DNA from: Flavobacteriaceae bacterium GF1
Lineage (GTDB): Bacteria > Bacteroidota > Bacteroidia > Flavobacteriales > Flavobacteriaceae
Reading direction: 5' to 3'
Length of the DNA: 64,000 nucleotides
NCBI GenBank assembly: GCA_009797885.1
Contig: WNKP01000007.1
Coordinates: 124,001 to 188,000 of the forward strand
The notes under the pieces were generated by a model. It was not told the DNA's origin. It ran no database searches and saw only the letters and a program-made list of their open reading frames with translations. Positions within the stretch are counted from its first letter, which is position 1. Each line of letters opens with the position of its first letter. Below, piece after piece: positions 26,766-34,932 of the stretch. Position numbers and translations under genes: made by a program.

Positions 26766-28211
26766 TTATGGCGATGCCAAGAGGGAAGATTGTTTTGCAA
26801 ACGCCTCGCAAAGTGCCAGGGTATGTTGAATATCCTCCCAGGTGGTTCTGGGATTGATCAGACACATGCGCAAAACCACTTGGTCGTGAAGGGAGGTGGT
26901 GGCCAATAATGCCCGTTGGGATTCCATGACCTGTTCGGAAATGGAATGGTTCAACTCATCCAATTGGGATTCGCTCAGATTTTCCTCTATGGGATGGTAC
27001 CTAAAATTGATGACGGCCAAAGTGGCCGGAAATACCACCTGCCATTGTTTGCTTTGTCGTAAATGGGCTTCCAGGCGTTCCGCCAAATCAATGCCCGAAC
27101 CGATTGCTTTCCTAAAAGCGTTCAATCCAAAGGTTTTGACCGACATATAAAACTTCAAAGCATTGAATCGTCTTGTCATTTGCACTCCCAAATCATAGAA
27201 ATTTATTTCGGAAGTGTTTCCCTCAATATCCTTTAAATATTCTGGACGCTCCGTAAAGGTATGGGTAAGGTGGCGGTAATTGCGTACCAACAGACAGCCC
27301 ATCTCATAGGGTTGAAAGAACCATTTATGAGGGTCCACGGTCAGGGAATCCGCTTTGGAAATACCTTTCAACACCTTTTTTCCCTTGGGCGATAACATTG
27401 CAGCACCACCATAGGCGCCATCAATATGGAACCAGATATCCTCTTCCTTGCAAATCTTGGATAGTTGGGTCAACGGATCAACACTACCTGTGTTCGTAGT
27501 TCCTGCATTACCAATTACACAGAAGGGATGCAATCCATTTAAGCGGTCTTTGGCTATGCAGTTTTTAAGCTTATTGAGCGATAGTTTAAATTCATTGTCC
27601 GTTGGGATGATTCGGATTTGTTCTTTTTTAAAGCCCAGAATCCGAATGGCCTTGATATTGGAAGAGTGGGTTTGATCGGATAGGTAAATCACCGCTTTGG
27701 AAAAATCATCCCCACATTTAATGTTTCTGGCAGTGGCCAAAGCGGTTAAATTGGCCATGGATCCACCGCTGGTAAAAATACCACCACCTTTTTTCTTCGG
27801 AAGGCCAAACAGTCGCAACAACCATTGTATGGTAACAATTTCGAGCTCTGCAGCAGCAGGGGAAGTCACCCAACTCCCTGAAAAAATGTTATAGCCCGTT
27901 GCCAATGCATCCCCAATAACACTAACGTAATTGCTGGGACCGGGAACAAAGGCATATGATTTTGGATGTGACAGCAATGTACTTCTGGTAAGTACCTTCT
28001 CCACAACAAATTCCAGAACCTCATTGGCATTGGAAGGTTTTTCAGGAGCCTCCTCCAAAAAGAGAGAGTCCATTTCTTCTCTTGAGGCCAATGCCAAGGG
28101 TTTTTTTTCATGTTGGGTCTTATGGTGCGCCACAATAGCGTCAATCATTTGATATCCCAATTTTCGCATGTCTTCTTCAGAAAGGGTCAATGTATTTTGG
28201 TCCATTGGCAT
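26766..28211 (-). CDS. PLP-dependent group II amino acid decarboxylase
   Basis: A 481-residue enzyme of the aromatic L-amino acid / glutamate decarboxylase superfamily. The PLP lysine is in TVDPHKWFFQPYEMG, preceded by WFHIDGAYGGAAML with the aspartate that contacts PLP; TSGGSMANLTALATARN near residue 150 is typical. The substrate could be Tyr, Trp, Phe, DOPA, 2,4-diaminobutyrate or Asp; the sequence alone does not decide. It converges on the DUF2723 gene with 42 bases between stops and shares strand with gldA 99 bases beyond its start. Confidence 0.88.
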   Translation of the reverse strand: MPMDQNTLTLSEEDMRKLGYQMIDAIVAHHKTQHEKKPLALASREEMDSLFLEEAPEKPSNANEVLEFVVEKVLTRSTLLSHPKSYAFVPGPSNYVSVIGDALATGYNIFSGSWVTSPAAAELEIVTIQWLLRLFGLPKKKGGGIFTSGGSMANLTALATARNIKCGDDFSKAVIYLSDQTHSSNIKAIRILGFKKEQIRIIPTDNEFKLSLNKLKNCIAKDRLNGLHPFCVIGNAGTTNTGSVDPLTQLSKICKEEDIWFHIDGAYGGAAMLSPKGKKVLKGISKADSLTVDPHKWFFQPYEMGCLLVRNYRHLTHTFTERPEYLKDIEGNTSEINFYDLGVQMTRRFNALKFYMSVKTFGLNAFRKAIGSGIDLAERLEAHLRQSKQWQVVFPATLAVINFRYHPIEENLSESQLDELNHSISEQVMESQRALLATTSLHDQVVLRMCLINPRTTWEDIQHTLALCEAFAKQSSLLASP

Positions 28212-28310
28212 TGGATGGTTTTACTATAAAAAGTGCCTAAAAATAGGGTAGGCTCGGGAAATAAAAACTGACTTTACCCCACTTTGGGGAAAAATTAAAT
28301 TTTAATGGAA

Positions 28311-29204
28311 TCAACTGGTAAGTTCCGTGAACAAACTCTCCAAATTCTTGCTTTTTCGGCTTAGCTGTAGGGTTTTTAATTGATTGTCATGCGCAAAATC
28401 AAAGACGGCGGGACGCATATCCTGGTCGGTGTTGAAGACAATTTCGTAGACAAATCCACCAGTATTCCTTACGGCGGATACATTGGGCAATTGATGTAAC
28501 AATACTTCCTCTACACGATAATCAAACTCAACTTCAATGATCTGGTCCTCTACCTTCCTAAGTTCTTCCATCTTTTTATCGGCAACAATTTCACCCTTGT
28601 TGATAATGATGACCCGATCGCAAACCGCTTCCACTTCCTTCATAATATGTGTGGAGAATAGAATGGTTTTATGTTTGCCGATTTCACGAATAAGTTTACG
28701 TATGTCTACCAATTGATTGGGGTCCAAACCCGTTGTGGGCTCGTCCAAAATCAGAACTTCCGGTTCATGCAATAGGGCAGCGGCCAAACCAACACGCTGG
28801 CGATAGCCTTTAGAGAGCTTTCCTATGGTTTTATGGGCCTCGGGAGTCAATCCCGTTTGTTGGATGACCTCTGCTATCCTGGATTTTGACACCTTGTACA
28901 CTTCCGCATTAAAAGCCAGATATTCTTTTATGTACATATCCAAATAGAGCGGGTTGTGCTCAGGCAGATAACCAATGCTTTTTTGAACTTTGCGCATTTC
29001 CTTGCCAACATCAAACCCATTGACTTTTGCAGTGCCTTGATCTGCCTGATAATAGGTGGTCAAAATCCGCATCATGGTGGATTTTCCAGCACCATTGGGA
29101 CCTAAAAACCCTACTATTTCACCCTTTTGGATTTCAAAAGAGACGTTGTTCAATGCTATTTGCCTACCAAATGTTTTGGTGATTTTTTGGGCTACGATGG
29201 ACAT
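28311..29204 (-). CDS. gldA: Gliding motility ABC transporter ATP-binding protein GldA
   Basis: A 297-residue ABC ATPase. Walker A is GPNGAGKST near residue 37, the signature is LSKGYRQRVGLA near 130, Walker B is VLILDEPTTGLDP near 153, and the H-loop is FSTHIMKEVEAV near 185. The length and the C-terminal extension after residue 220 fit GldA. In flavobacteria it works with GldF and GldG as an ABC system needed for gliding in some species. gldF and gldG are not in this window; gldB and gldC are, 25 kb away. Confidence 0.85.
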   Translation of the reverse strand: MSIVAQKITKTFGRQIALNNVSFEIQKGEIVGFLGPNGAGKSTMMRILTTYYQADQGTAKVNGFDVGKEMRKVQKSIGYLPEHNPLYLDMYIKEYLAFNAEVYKVSKSRIAEVIQQTGLTPEAHKTIGKLSKGYRQRVGLAAALLHEPEVLILDEPTTGLDPNQLVDIRKLIREIGKHKTILFSTHIMKEVEAVCDRVIIINKGEIVADKKMEELRKVEDQIIEVEFDYRVEEVLLHQLPNVSAVRNTGGFVYEIVFNTDQDMRPAVFDFAHDNQLKTLQLSRKSKNLESLFTELTS

Positions 29205-29440
29205 AAAGTGGAATTTGGTTTCAAAAATAGATATTTCTAATAAGGGATGGATCGTCCTCTACATTTCAAAAAGCAACTCCCCTCCGCAGCTCGCAAAAAA
29301 TCCCATATTCTAAATTTATTCGTGAAATGGTTTCAGAATAACCAAAGAATTGAACAAAATCAAAAAATATCAAAAAAATTCCATCATTCTTTTTGAATTT
29401 TGAAAGGAATACCCAATCTTAGCCAAGAATTTAAGTTTAC
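29205..29440. other. Intergenic region between gldA and the aromatic leader
   Basis: 236 bases between the divergent gldA gene and the leader peptide. It is AT-rich. CAAAAATA at 29222-29229 is the reverse complement of a TAnnTTTG-type -7 box and may serve gldA. TAAGTTTA at 29432-29439, one base off the -7 consensus, lies right before the leader ATG, but no -33 element is found at normal distance. I see no gene. Confidence 0.5.
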
Positions 29441-29512
29441 ATGAAGAATACTTATTTCTGGAACGGTTTTTATTTCTACTTCTTTTATCGAGGGGGTACG
29501 GGACTGTTCTAG
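29441..29512 (+). CDS. Aromatic leader peptide (attenuator control peptide) of the pheA operon
   Basis: A 23-codon frame beginning ATG AAG AAT and ending in TAG at 29510. The peptide starts MKNTYFWNGFYFYFFY and has 11 aromatic residues out of 23 (six Phe, four Tyr, one Trp), concentrated in codons 5-16. It lies 57 bases before pheA, the first gene of a Phe/Tyr operon, and directly upstream of a terminator with a mutually exclusive antiterminator. This matches a ribosome-stalling leader that senses charged tRNA-Phe and tRNA-Tyr. It is too short for routine gene finders. Confidence 0.88.
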   Translation: MKNTYFWNGFYFYFFYRGGTGLF

Positions 29513-29543
29513 TGATAGCTAAATATAGAAAGTATAAGTCCCG
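29499..29543 (+). promoter_or_regulatory. Antiterminator pairing of the pheA attenuator
   Basis: CGGGACT at 29499-29505, inside codons 20-22 of the leader peptide, is perfectly complementary to AGTCCCG at 29537-29543, which is also the left arm of the terminator. The seven-pair antiterminator is all Watson-Crick. A ribosome stalled in the aromatic codons leaves CGGGACT free and lets the antiterminator form; a ribosome at the leader stop covers it and lets the terminator form. Confidence 0.8.
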
Positions 29544-29567
29544 GAATTCGTTCGGGGCTTTTTTTTT
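29537..29567 (+). terminator. Rho-independent terminator (attenuator) before pheA
   Basis: Stem AGTCCCG (29537-29543) with CGGGGCT (29553-29559), seven pairs with one G-U, a nine-base loop, and a run of nine T at 29559-29567. It ends two bases before the pheA ATG, so termination here keeps the whole aromatic operon off. Confidence 0.92.
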
Positions 29568-29569
29568 GA

Positions 29570-30400
29570 ATGAAACTGAAGGTAGCCATACAAGGTATTA
29601 AAGGGAGTAACCATCATCAAGTAGCCACGGAGTTCCTTGGTAAGGATATTGAATTGGTGGAATGTTTGTCCTTTGATAAACTAATTGACCGTGTTTTAGA
29701 CGGGACAGCGGACAAAGGGGTAATGGCCATTGAAAATTCCATAGCCGGTTCCATAATTCCCAACTACAATCTGGTGTACCACAATAACATTCACATTATT
29801 GGGGAACACTATCTGAGTATCCATCATAACTTAATGGTATTAAAAGGGCAGACGCTGGAACAGATTAAAGAGGTGAGAACCCACCCCATGGCCCTCTTGC
29901 AGTGTATGGAATTTTTAAAGCAATACCCCCAGTTGAAATTGGTGGAGGATGTGGACACTGCCGAAACAGCACGTCAAATACAGGAGAAACAATTAAAACA
30001 CGTAGCTGCGATAGCCCCAACGGTGGCCGCGGAACTTTATGGGTTGGACATCATTGCCCCGGAAATCCAGACCATAAAAAACAATGCTACCCGTTTCATT
30101 ATACTGAAAAAGCAGAACAAGGTCTTGCCCAAGGAAGAAATCAATAAAGCATCACTTCGCTTTATTACCGATCATAAACGTGGGAGTTTGGCAACAGTGT
30201 TGAACGTTATGAGCGACTGCAATATGAACCTTACCAAAATACAGTCACTTCCAGTAATTGAGACCCCTTGGAAATATGCCTTTTTTGTGGATGTCACTTT
30301 TGAAAAGTACGACCATTTTAACAAGGCAAAGTCCTTGTTGGAGATTATGTCGGAGGATTTCAGGGTATTGGGGGAATATAAAAATGCGTTAATAGGATGA
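29570..30400 (+). CDS. pheA: Prephenate dehydratase
   Basis: A 276-residue enzyme converting prephenate to phenylpyruvate for phenylalanine synthesis. The catalytic region ends with NNATRFIIL near residue 175 (the TRF motif), after VMAIENSIAGSI near 57. An ACT domain occupies about residues 193-276. There the usual Phe-binding ESRP motif is replaced by QSLP (residues 225-228), and the GALV motif by GSLA, so Phe feedback may be weak or different. There is no fused chorismate mutase; that activity is supplied by the fourth gene. It is the first gene after the attenuator and overlaps the next by four bases (ATGA). Confidence 0.95.
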   Translation: MKLKVAIQGIKGSNHHQVATEFLGKDIELVECLSFDKLIDRVLDGTADKGVMAIENSIAGSIIPNYNLVYHNNIHIIGEHYLSIHHNLMVLKGQTLEQIKEVRTHPMALLQCMEFLKQYPQLKLVEDVDTAETARQIQEKQLKHVAAIAPTVAAELYGLDIIAPEIQTIKNNATRFIILKKQNKVLPKEEINKASLRFITDHKRGSLATVLNVMSDCNMNLTKIQSLPVIETPWKYAFFVDVTFEKYDHFNKAKSLLEIMSEDFRVLGEYKNALIG

Positions 30401-31539
30401 TTACGGCAAAACGATTGGATAGCGTCCAGGAATATTACTTCTCCAAGAAATTACGTGAGGTACGCGGACTTGTTGCAAAGGGTAGACCAATAATCAATAT
30501 GGGAATTGGCTCCCCTGATCTGGCACCGCCACCCCAGGCATTAAAAGGGTTGAGTGCAACACTCCACCAAGAGGGTGCGCATCAGTACCAGAGCTATCAG
30601 GGATTACCGGAATTACGGGAAGCTATGGCAGATTTTTATAAAGAACGCTTTGGGGTTACCGTAAATCCCCAGAACGAATTGTTGCCCCTAATAGGTTCCA
30701 AGGAAGGTATTATGCACATTAGCCTTGCCTTCCTGAATGTAGGTGATGGGGTTCTGGTACCCAATCCCGGTTATCCTACCTACACTTCCGTAACGAGGTT
30801 GATTGGCGCCATTCCAATGGAATATGACCTAACGGAAGAAAATGGTTGGTTGCCGGATTTGGAGGCCATTGAACAAATGGACCTGTCCAAGGTCAAGCTC
30901 ATGTGGATCAGCTATCCCAATATGCCCACCGGAGCCAAGATCACCATGGATAAAATGGAAGTATTGTTGACATTTGCCCGTAAACACAATATTTTATTGG
31001 TAAATGATAATCCCTACAGCTTTGTTCTGAATGATGCGCCTACAAGTATCTTACAAATTTCAGGGGCCAAGGACCATGCTTTGGAATTGAATTCCCTGAG
31101 TAAAACATTTAATCTCGCTGGTTGGCGAGTAGGTATGGTCATGGGAAGTGCAGAACATATCCTGGCGGTGCTAAAGGTGAAAAGCAATATGGATTCCGGA
31201 ATGTTTTATGGAATCCAAAAAGGGGCAATTTCGGCATTGCACAGCGGAAAAGGTTGGTTTCAACAGCTGAATGAAACCTATAACGCCAGAAGGGAACTGA
31301 TGTTCCAGTTAGTGGACAAATTGGAATGCACCTACGATACGGACGCGGCCGGAATGTTTGTTTGGGCCAAGTTGCCCAAAGGGGCAAAACCATCTGAGGA
31401 TTTTATAGACGAAGTCCTGTATGACAAGGACATTTTCATTGCCCCCGGAACCATATTCGGCAGTAATGGAGAAGGGTATATTCGATTTTCACTATGTGTG
31501 AAAAAGGAAGAAATCAAAAAGGCCATAGCGCGATTTTAG
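30397..31539 (+). CDS. Class I/II aminotransferase (probably aromatic / prephenate-linked)
   Basis: A 380-residue PLP enzyme. The fold-type I motifs are VPNPGYPTY near residue 122, WISYPNMPTGAK near 168, NSLSKTFNLAGWRVGM near 230 with the PLP lysine, and a C-terminal IRFSLCV arginine that binds the substrate carboxylate. Within the pheA-tyrA operon, its likely job is transamination of phenylpyruvate and hydroxyphenylpyruvate (or of prephenate). Homologues include aspartate and LL-diaminopimelate aminotransferases, so the substrate is inferred from context. Confidence 0.88.
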   Translation: MITAKRLDSVQEYYFSKKLREVRGLVAKGRPIINMGIGSPDLAPPPQALKGLSATLHQEGAHQYQSYQGLPELREAMADFYKERFGVTVNPQNELLPLIGSKEGIMHISLAFLNVGDGVLVPNPGYPTYTSVTRLIGAIPMEYDLTEENGWLPDLEAIEQMDLSKVKLMWISYPNMPTGAKITMDKMEVLLTFARKHNILLVNDNPYSFVLNDAPTSILQISGAKDHALELNSLSKTFNLAGWRVGMVMGSAEHILAVLKVKSNMDSGMFYGIQKGAISALHSGKGWFQQLNETYNARRELMFQLVDKLECTYDTDAAGMFVWAKLPKGAKPSEDFIDEVLYDKDIFIAPGTIFGSNGEGYIRFSLCVKKEEIKKAIARF

Positions 31540-31540
31540 T

Positions 31541-32410
31541 ATGGACAGTATAGTTATTGTGGGCATTGGTTTGATCGGGGGATCTTTTGCAAAGGGGTTA
31601 AAACGCTTGTTTCCGGAATCCAGGATCATTGGATTTGACAAGGATGAAAATAACCTTTCCGAAGCTTTGCAATTGGGATTGATTGATGAAAAGGGAACGG
31701 ACCGTACCTTAAATAGTGCCAATATGGTACTGTTAGCGATTCCCGTAGATGCGTTGGTGAATGAACTTCCCAAAATCCTGGACAACGTAAGTGATGATTG
31801 CTTAGTGCTGGATGCAGGCTCTACCAAGGCCGCCATTTGCCAAAGTGTGGAAAACCATCCCAAGAGAAGGAATTTTTTGGCATGCCATCCTATTGCGGGA
31901 ACGGAGTTTTCCGGACCTTCTGCGGCTTTTGATGGCTTGTACGACGGAAAGACGAACATTATTTGTGAAGTGGAAAAAACGGCGTTTAAGTTACAGGAAA
32001 AAGCATTGGAACTTTTCCAAAAACTGGGAATGCGTATCCGCTATATGAACCCTGAAGCACACGATAAGCACATTGCCTATGTGTCGCATTTATCCCACAT
32101 TAGTTCATTTATGTTGGGAAAGACCGTAATAAGGGAAGAACAGAACGAACGGGATATTTTTGATATGGCCGGAAGTGGATTTGAAAGCACGGTCCGCCTG
32201 GCGAAAAGCTCACCGGATATGTGGACCCCAATTTTTGAACAGAACAAGGATAATGTGGTCAAGAGCTTGGAAGAGTACATAAAAAATTTGGAGTCCTTTA
32301 AACAGCTTATGGAAGAGAACGACTTTAAGGGAATTCATGATCAAATGAACAATACCAATAGAATAAAGCAAATTTTAAAAGGAATACCACTTACTAAAAC
32401 ACCTAAATGA
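31541..32410 (+). CDS. tyrA: Prephenate dehydrogenase
   Basis: A 289-residue NAD(P)-dependent enzyme converting prephenate to 4-hydroxyphenylpyruvate for tyrosine. The nucleotide loop is VGIGLIGGSFAKGL at residues 5-18, LACHPIAGTEFSGP near 110 carries the catalytic histidine and nearby GTE, and AYVSHLSHISSF near 185 is the second catalytic-region motif. It lacks the fused chorismate mutase and any ACT domain. It follows the aminotransferase with a one-base gap and precedes the DAHP synthase by one base, so the operon is tightly packed. Confidence 0.94.
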   Translation: MDSIVIVGIGLIGGSFAKGLKRLFPESRIIGFDKDENNLSEALQLGLIDEKGTDRTLNSANMVLLAIPVDALVNELPKILDNVSDDCLVLDAGSTKAAICQSVENHPKRRNFLACHPIAGTEFSGPSAAFDGLYDGKTNIICEVEKTAFKLQEKALELFQKLGMRIRYMNPEAHDKHIAYVSHLSHISSFMLGKTVIREEQNERDIFDMAGSGFESTVRLAKSSPDMWTPIFEQNKDNVVKSLEEYIKNLESFKQLMEENDFKGIHDQMNNTNRIKQILKGIPLTKTPK

Positions 32411-32411
32411 A

Positions 32412-33494
32412 ATGGAAAATTCAAAGGAATTAAGAACATGGTTGGATGATTTGCAGTTGCCTCATCCACTGGTGATTGCCGGGCCTTGTAGTGCGGAAAC
32501 CGAAGATCAAGTATTGCATATTGCACATGAACTTAAGGATTCTGACGTAAGTTACTATCGCGCAGGAATATGGAAACCACGGACAAGACCGGGAAATTTT
32601 GAAGGTGTAGGTGCCATAGGCCTTAAATGGCTGCAAAAAGTCAAGGAAGAAACAGGTTTGAAAACGGCCACCGAGGTCGCCAATAGGACACATGTGGATT
32701 TGGCTTTGGAGCATGATATCGATTTGTTATGGATAGGTGCCCGTTCCACAGTAAGCCCATTTATAGTTCAGGAGATTGCAGATGCCCTAAAAGGTACGGA
32801 CAAGGTGGTTTTGGTCAAAAACCCGGTCAACCCGGATTTGTCCCTTTGGTTGGGGGCAGTGGAACGTTTATCCAAGTCCAATATCAAAAAATTGGGGGTT
32901 ATCCATCGAGGGTTTTCCACGTATCAGAAAACAAAGTACAGGAACATTCCCGAATGGCAATTGGCTATTGAATTGCAGACCAAGTTTCCCGATTTGCCAT
33001 TGATAAACGATCCCAGTCATATTACTGGAAAACGTGAATTGGTATTTGACATTTCACAGACCGCACTGGACCTAAATTTTGATGGATTGATGATCGAAAC
33101 CCACATTGATCCGGATAATGCTTGGAGTGATGCCGCACAACAAGTAACACCCACCTCGTTAAAACAAATGTTCAAAGACTTAAAAATGCGGAAAGAAACT
33201 GATGAAGCAGCGGAATATAATGCGCAATTGGCCAATCTTAGGGCCCAAATCGATGTTTTGGACAATGAACTGATTGATTTGTTGGGCAAAAGGATGAAAG
33301 TTTCCGATGGTATCGGTGAATTGAAAAAGAAGCGTAACGTCGCTGTTCTTCAGACAAACCGATGGAATTCCATTTTGGGCAATATGATCTTGGAAGGGGA
33401 ACAACGTGGTTTGAGTGAGGAATTCGTCCTTAGGATGTTCAAGGCCATCCACCAAGAATCCATTAACCATCAAGAAAAGATTATCAATTCCTAA
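32412..33494 (+). CDS. Bifunctional 3-deoxy-7-phosphoheptulonate synthase / chorismate mutase (type II AroQ)
   Basis: A 360-residue fusion that catalyses the first committed step of the shikimate pathway and the branch to prephenate. Residues about 15-255 are the DAHP synthase barrel (VIAGPCSAET, GIWKPRTRPGNFEG, GLKTATEVAN, LPLINDPSHITGKR). Residues about 270-360 are a helical AroQ chorismate mutase (LRAQIDVLDNELIDLLGKRM). It provides the mutase missing from pheA and tyrA. Fused mutase domains can also serve as prephenate sensors. It is the last gene of the attenuated aromatic operon. Confidence 0.94.
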   Translation: MENSKELRTWLDDLQLPHPLVIAGPCSAETEDQVLHIAHELKDSDVSYYRAGIWKPRTRPGNFEGVGAIGLKWLQKVKEETGLKTATEVANRTHVDLALEHDIDLLWIGARSTVSPFIVQEIADALKGTDKVVLVKNPVNPDLSLWLGAVERLSKSNIKKLGVIHRGFSTYQKTKYRNIPEWQLAIELQTKFPDLPLINDPSHITGKRELVFDISQTALDLNFDGLMIETHIDPDNAWSDAAQQVTPTSLKQMFKDLKMRKETDEAAEYNAQLANLRAQIDVLDNELIDLLGKRMKVSDGIGELKKKRNVAVLQTNRWNSILGNMILEGEQRGLSEEFVLRMFKAIHQESINHQEKIINS

Positions 33495-33640
33495 TAACGG
33501 ACGGCCCTTAGGTGTATTTGACATCTTTTTGGGTTGTGGATAGGAGCTTACGGAACCATTTAGACGTGGTATTGGAATTATGCCCCAAAGTGTAACAATC
33601 TTATTTTTTGTTCATCATTTAACAAACAAAAAGGAAAACC

Positions 33641-34315
33641 ATGGGAAAAATAAGTACACTTCTGTTCGTCTTACTAACAGTGCCCTTGTTCGGGCAGCGC
33701 ATTATTGATAAAGACGTTGGGGAATTTCATGCAGTGAAGGTTTTTGATTTGATCGAGGTGAACTTGATCCAATCGGACGAAAATAAGATTTTGATCAAAG
33801 GAAGAAATGTAGATGACATCAAGTGGGTGAATAAGGATGGAGTCCTTAAGCTACGAATGCAATTGGATAGGAAATTCACCGGGGAAGATACCTTTATAGA
33901 AGTGTATTATACCGATTTGGATGTCATCGATGCCAATGAAGGATCGGAGATTACCTGCAATGAAATGGTAAAGAAGAACAAAATTGAGCTTAGGGCACAG
34001 GAAGGGGGTAAAATCACCATTGGAATGGATGTGCAGGTAGTTGAAATACGCGCAGTGACGGGAGGTATTGTACAAGCTTCCGGTTTAGCGGAAAACCAAT
34101 CCATAGTCATTAATACGGGAGGTATTTTTGAGGGGAGCGATTTGCGGACCTCCAACTCAGAAGTAAAGATATCCGCTGGGGGCGAAGCCGAGGTATTTGC
34201 TTCGGAACGGATAGATATAGATGTAAAGGCCGGTGGGGATGTTACGGTATATGGACAACCAAAACGAGTGAACAAGAAGACCTTTGTAGGTGGTAGGATA
34301 CGAATGGTCGACTAG
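33641..34315 (+). CDS. Secreted GIN-domain (DUF2807) protein
   Basis: A 224-residue exported protein with a signal peptide (ISTLLFVLLTVPLFGQ). The mature part follows the head GIN pattern FHAVKVFDLIEVNLIQSDEN and a run of short beta-strand repeats ending in KTFVGGRIRMVD. It is a distant paralogue of the lipoprotein at 20135 but has no lipobox. Function is unknown; such proteins are probably periplasmic or surface structural domains. It stands alone after the aromatic operon and is closed by a terminator. Confidence 0.8.
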   Translation: MGKISTLLFVLLTVPLFGQRIIDKDVGEFHAVKVFDLIEVNLIQSDENKILIKGRNVDDIKWVNKDGVLKLRMQLDRKFTGEDTFIEVYYTDLDVIDANEGSEITCNEMVKKNKIELRAQEGGKITIGMDVQVVEIRAVTGGIVQASGLAENQSIVINTGGIFEGSDLRTSNSEVKISAGGEAEVFASERIDIDVKAGGDVTVYGQPKRVNKKTFVGGRIRMVD

Positions 34316-34343
34316 GGTTGTGGAATCTGATGAATAAACAAAA

Positions 34344-34368
34344 AAAAGCCCCATAAATTGGGGCTTTT
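34344..34368. terminator. Bidirectional rho-independent terminator
   Basis: AAAAGCCCC (34344-34352) pairs with GGGGCTTTT (34360-34368) around a seven-base loop, giving a GC stem with A and T tracts on both sides. It lies between the convergent GIN-domain gene and the secreted-protein gene and can serve both. Confidence 0.88.
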
Positions 34369-34385
34369 CCTTTTTGATAGGGTGC

Positions 34386-34826
34386 TTATTTTTTGAAAAT
34401 GTAGCGTGTAATGAATATTCCCTTTCCATCGCCTTTGCCCCCTTCACTTTCCACTGCGCTGATTACATGTGCCAACGCCCATCCCTCGGCAATCATGGAA
34501 TTGATCATGTTGGTAATGATAGCGTCGTTTGCAGCGATATTTTGAAAGCGGATTCCACCCAAATTGTAGAAGTTCAGAAGTTTGGTCTCTTCAAAATTCT
34601 TTACCCTAATGTCACCCCTATCCGATTTATTTCTCGAATTGTCTTCATCGGAACGTACCGAAGTGTATTCCTTATAATCTTTTTCCTCAAGGGCGTTGAT
34701 AATTCTGGAACGTCCCAGTCCATTGGGTACAATGGACTCCACACTGGTAATCACTTTGTACTGTTGGGCATTCCCTTCAAAAAATGTTGCAATGGCGATG
34801 GCTGCCAAAAAAAGGATTTTTTTCAT
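34386..34826 (-). CDS. Hypothetical secreted protein
   Basis: A 146-residue protein with a clear signal peptide (MKKILFLAAIAIATFFEGNAQ). The mature part is hydrophilic with several predicted helices and strands and no cysteines. I do not recognise a domain; a C-terminal ISAVESEGGKGDG followed by ITRYIFKK might be a small strand pair. It converges on the GIN-domain gene and is divergent from rsgA. Confidence 0.65.
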   Translation of the reverse strand: MKKILFLAAIAIATFFEGNAQQYKVITSVESIVPNGLGRSRIINALEEKDYKEYTSVRSDEDNSRNKSDRGDIRVKNFEETKLLNFYNLGGIRFQNIAANDAIITNMINSMIAEGWALAHVISAVESEGGKGDGKGIFITRYIFKK

Positions 34827-34932
34827 AATTGATTTGTGTTGATTTTAATTTGCCACCAATGTTAACAGGAATTTGTAAGAAAAGAAAGTTGTTTCTTTGT
34901 TATTGTATGAATTGTTATCAACATATGATGTA

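Noticed and set aside
34897-34932. Upstream start for rsgA
   Set aside because: It would use TTG and add 12 residues not found in the family; ATG 34933 fits the OB-fold start.
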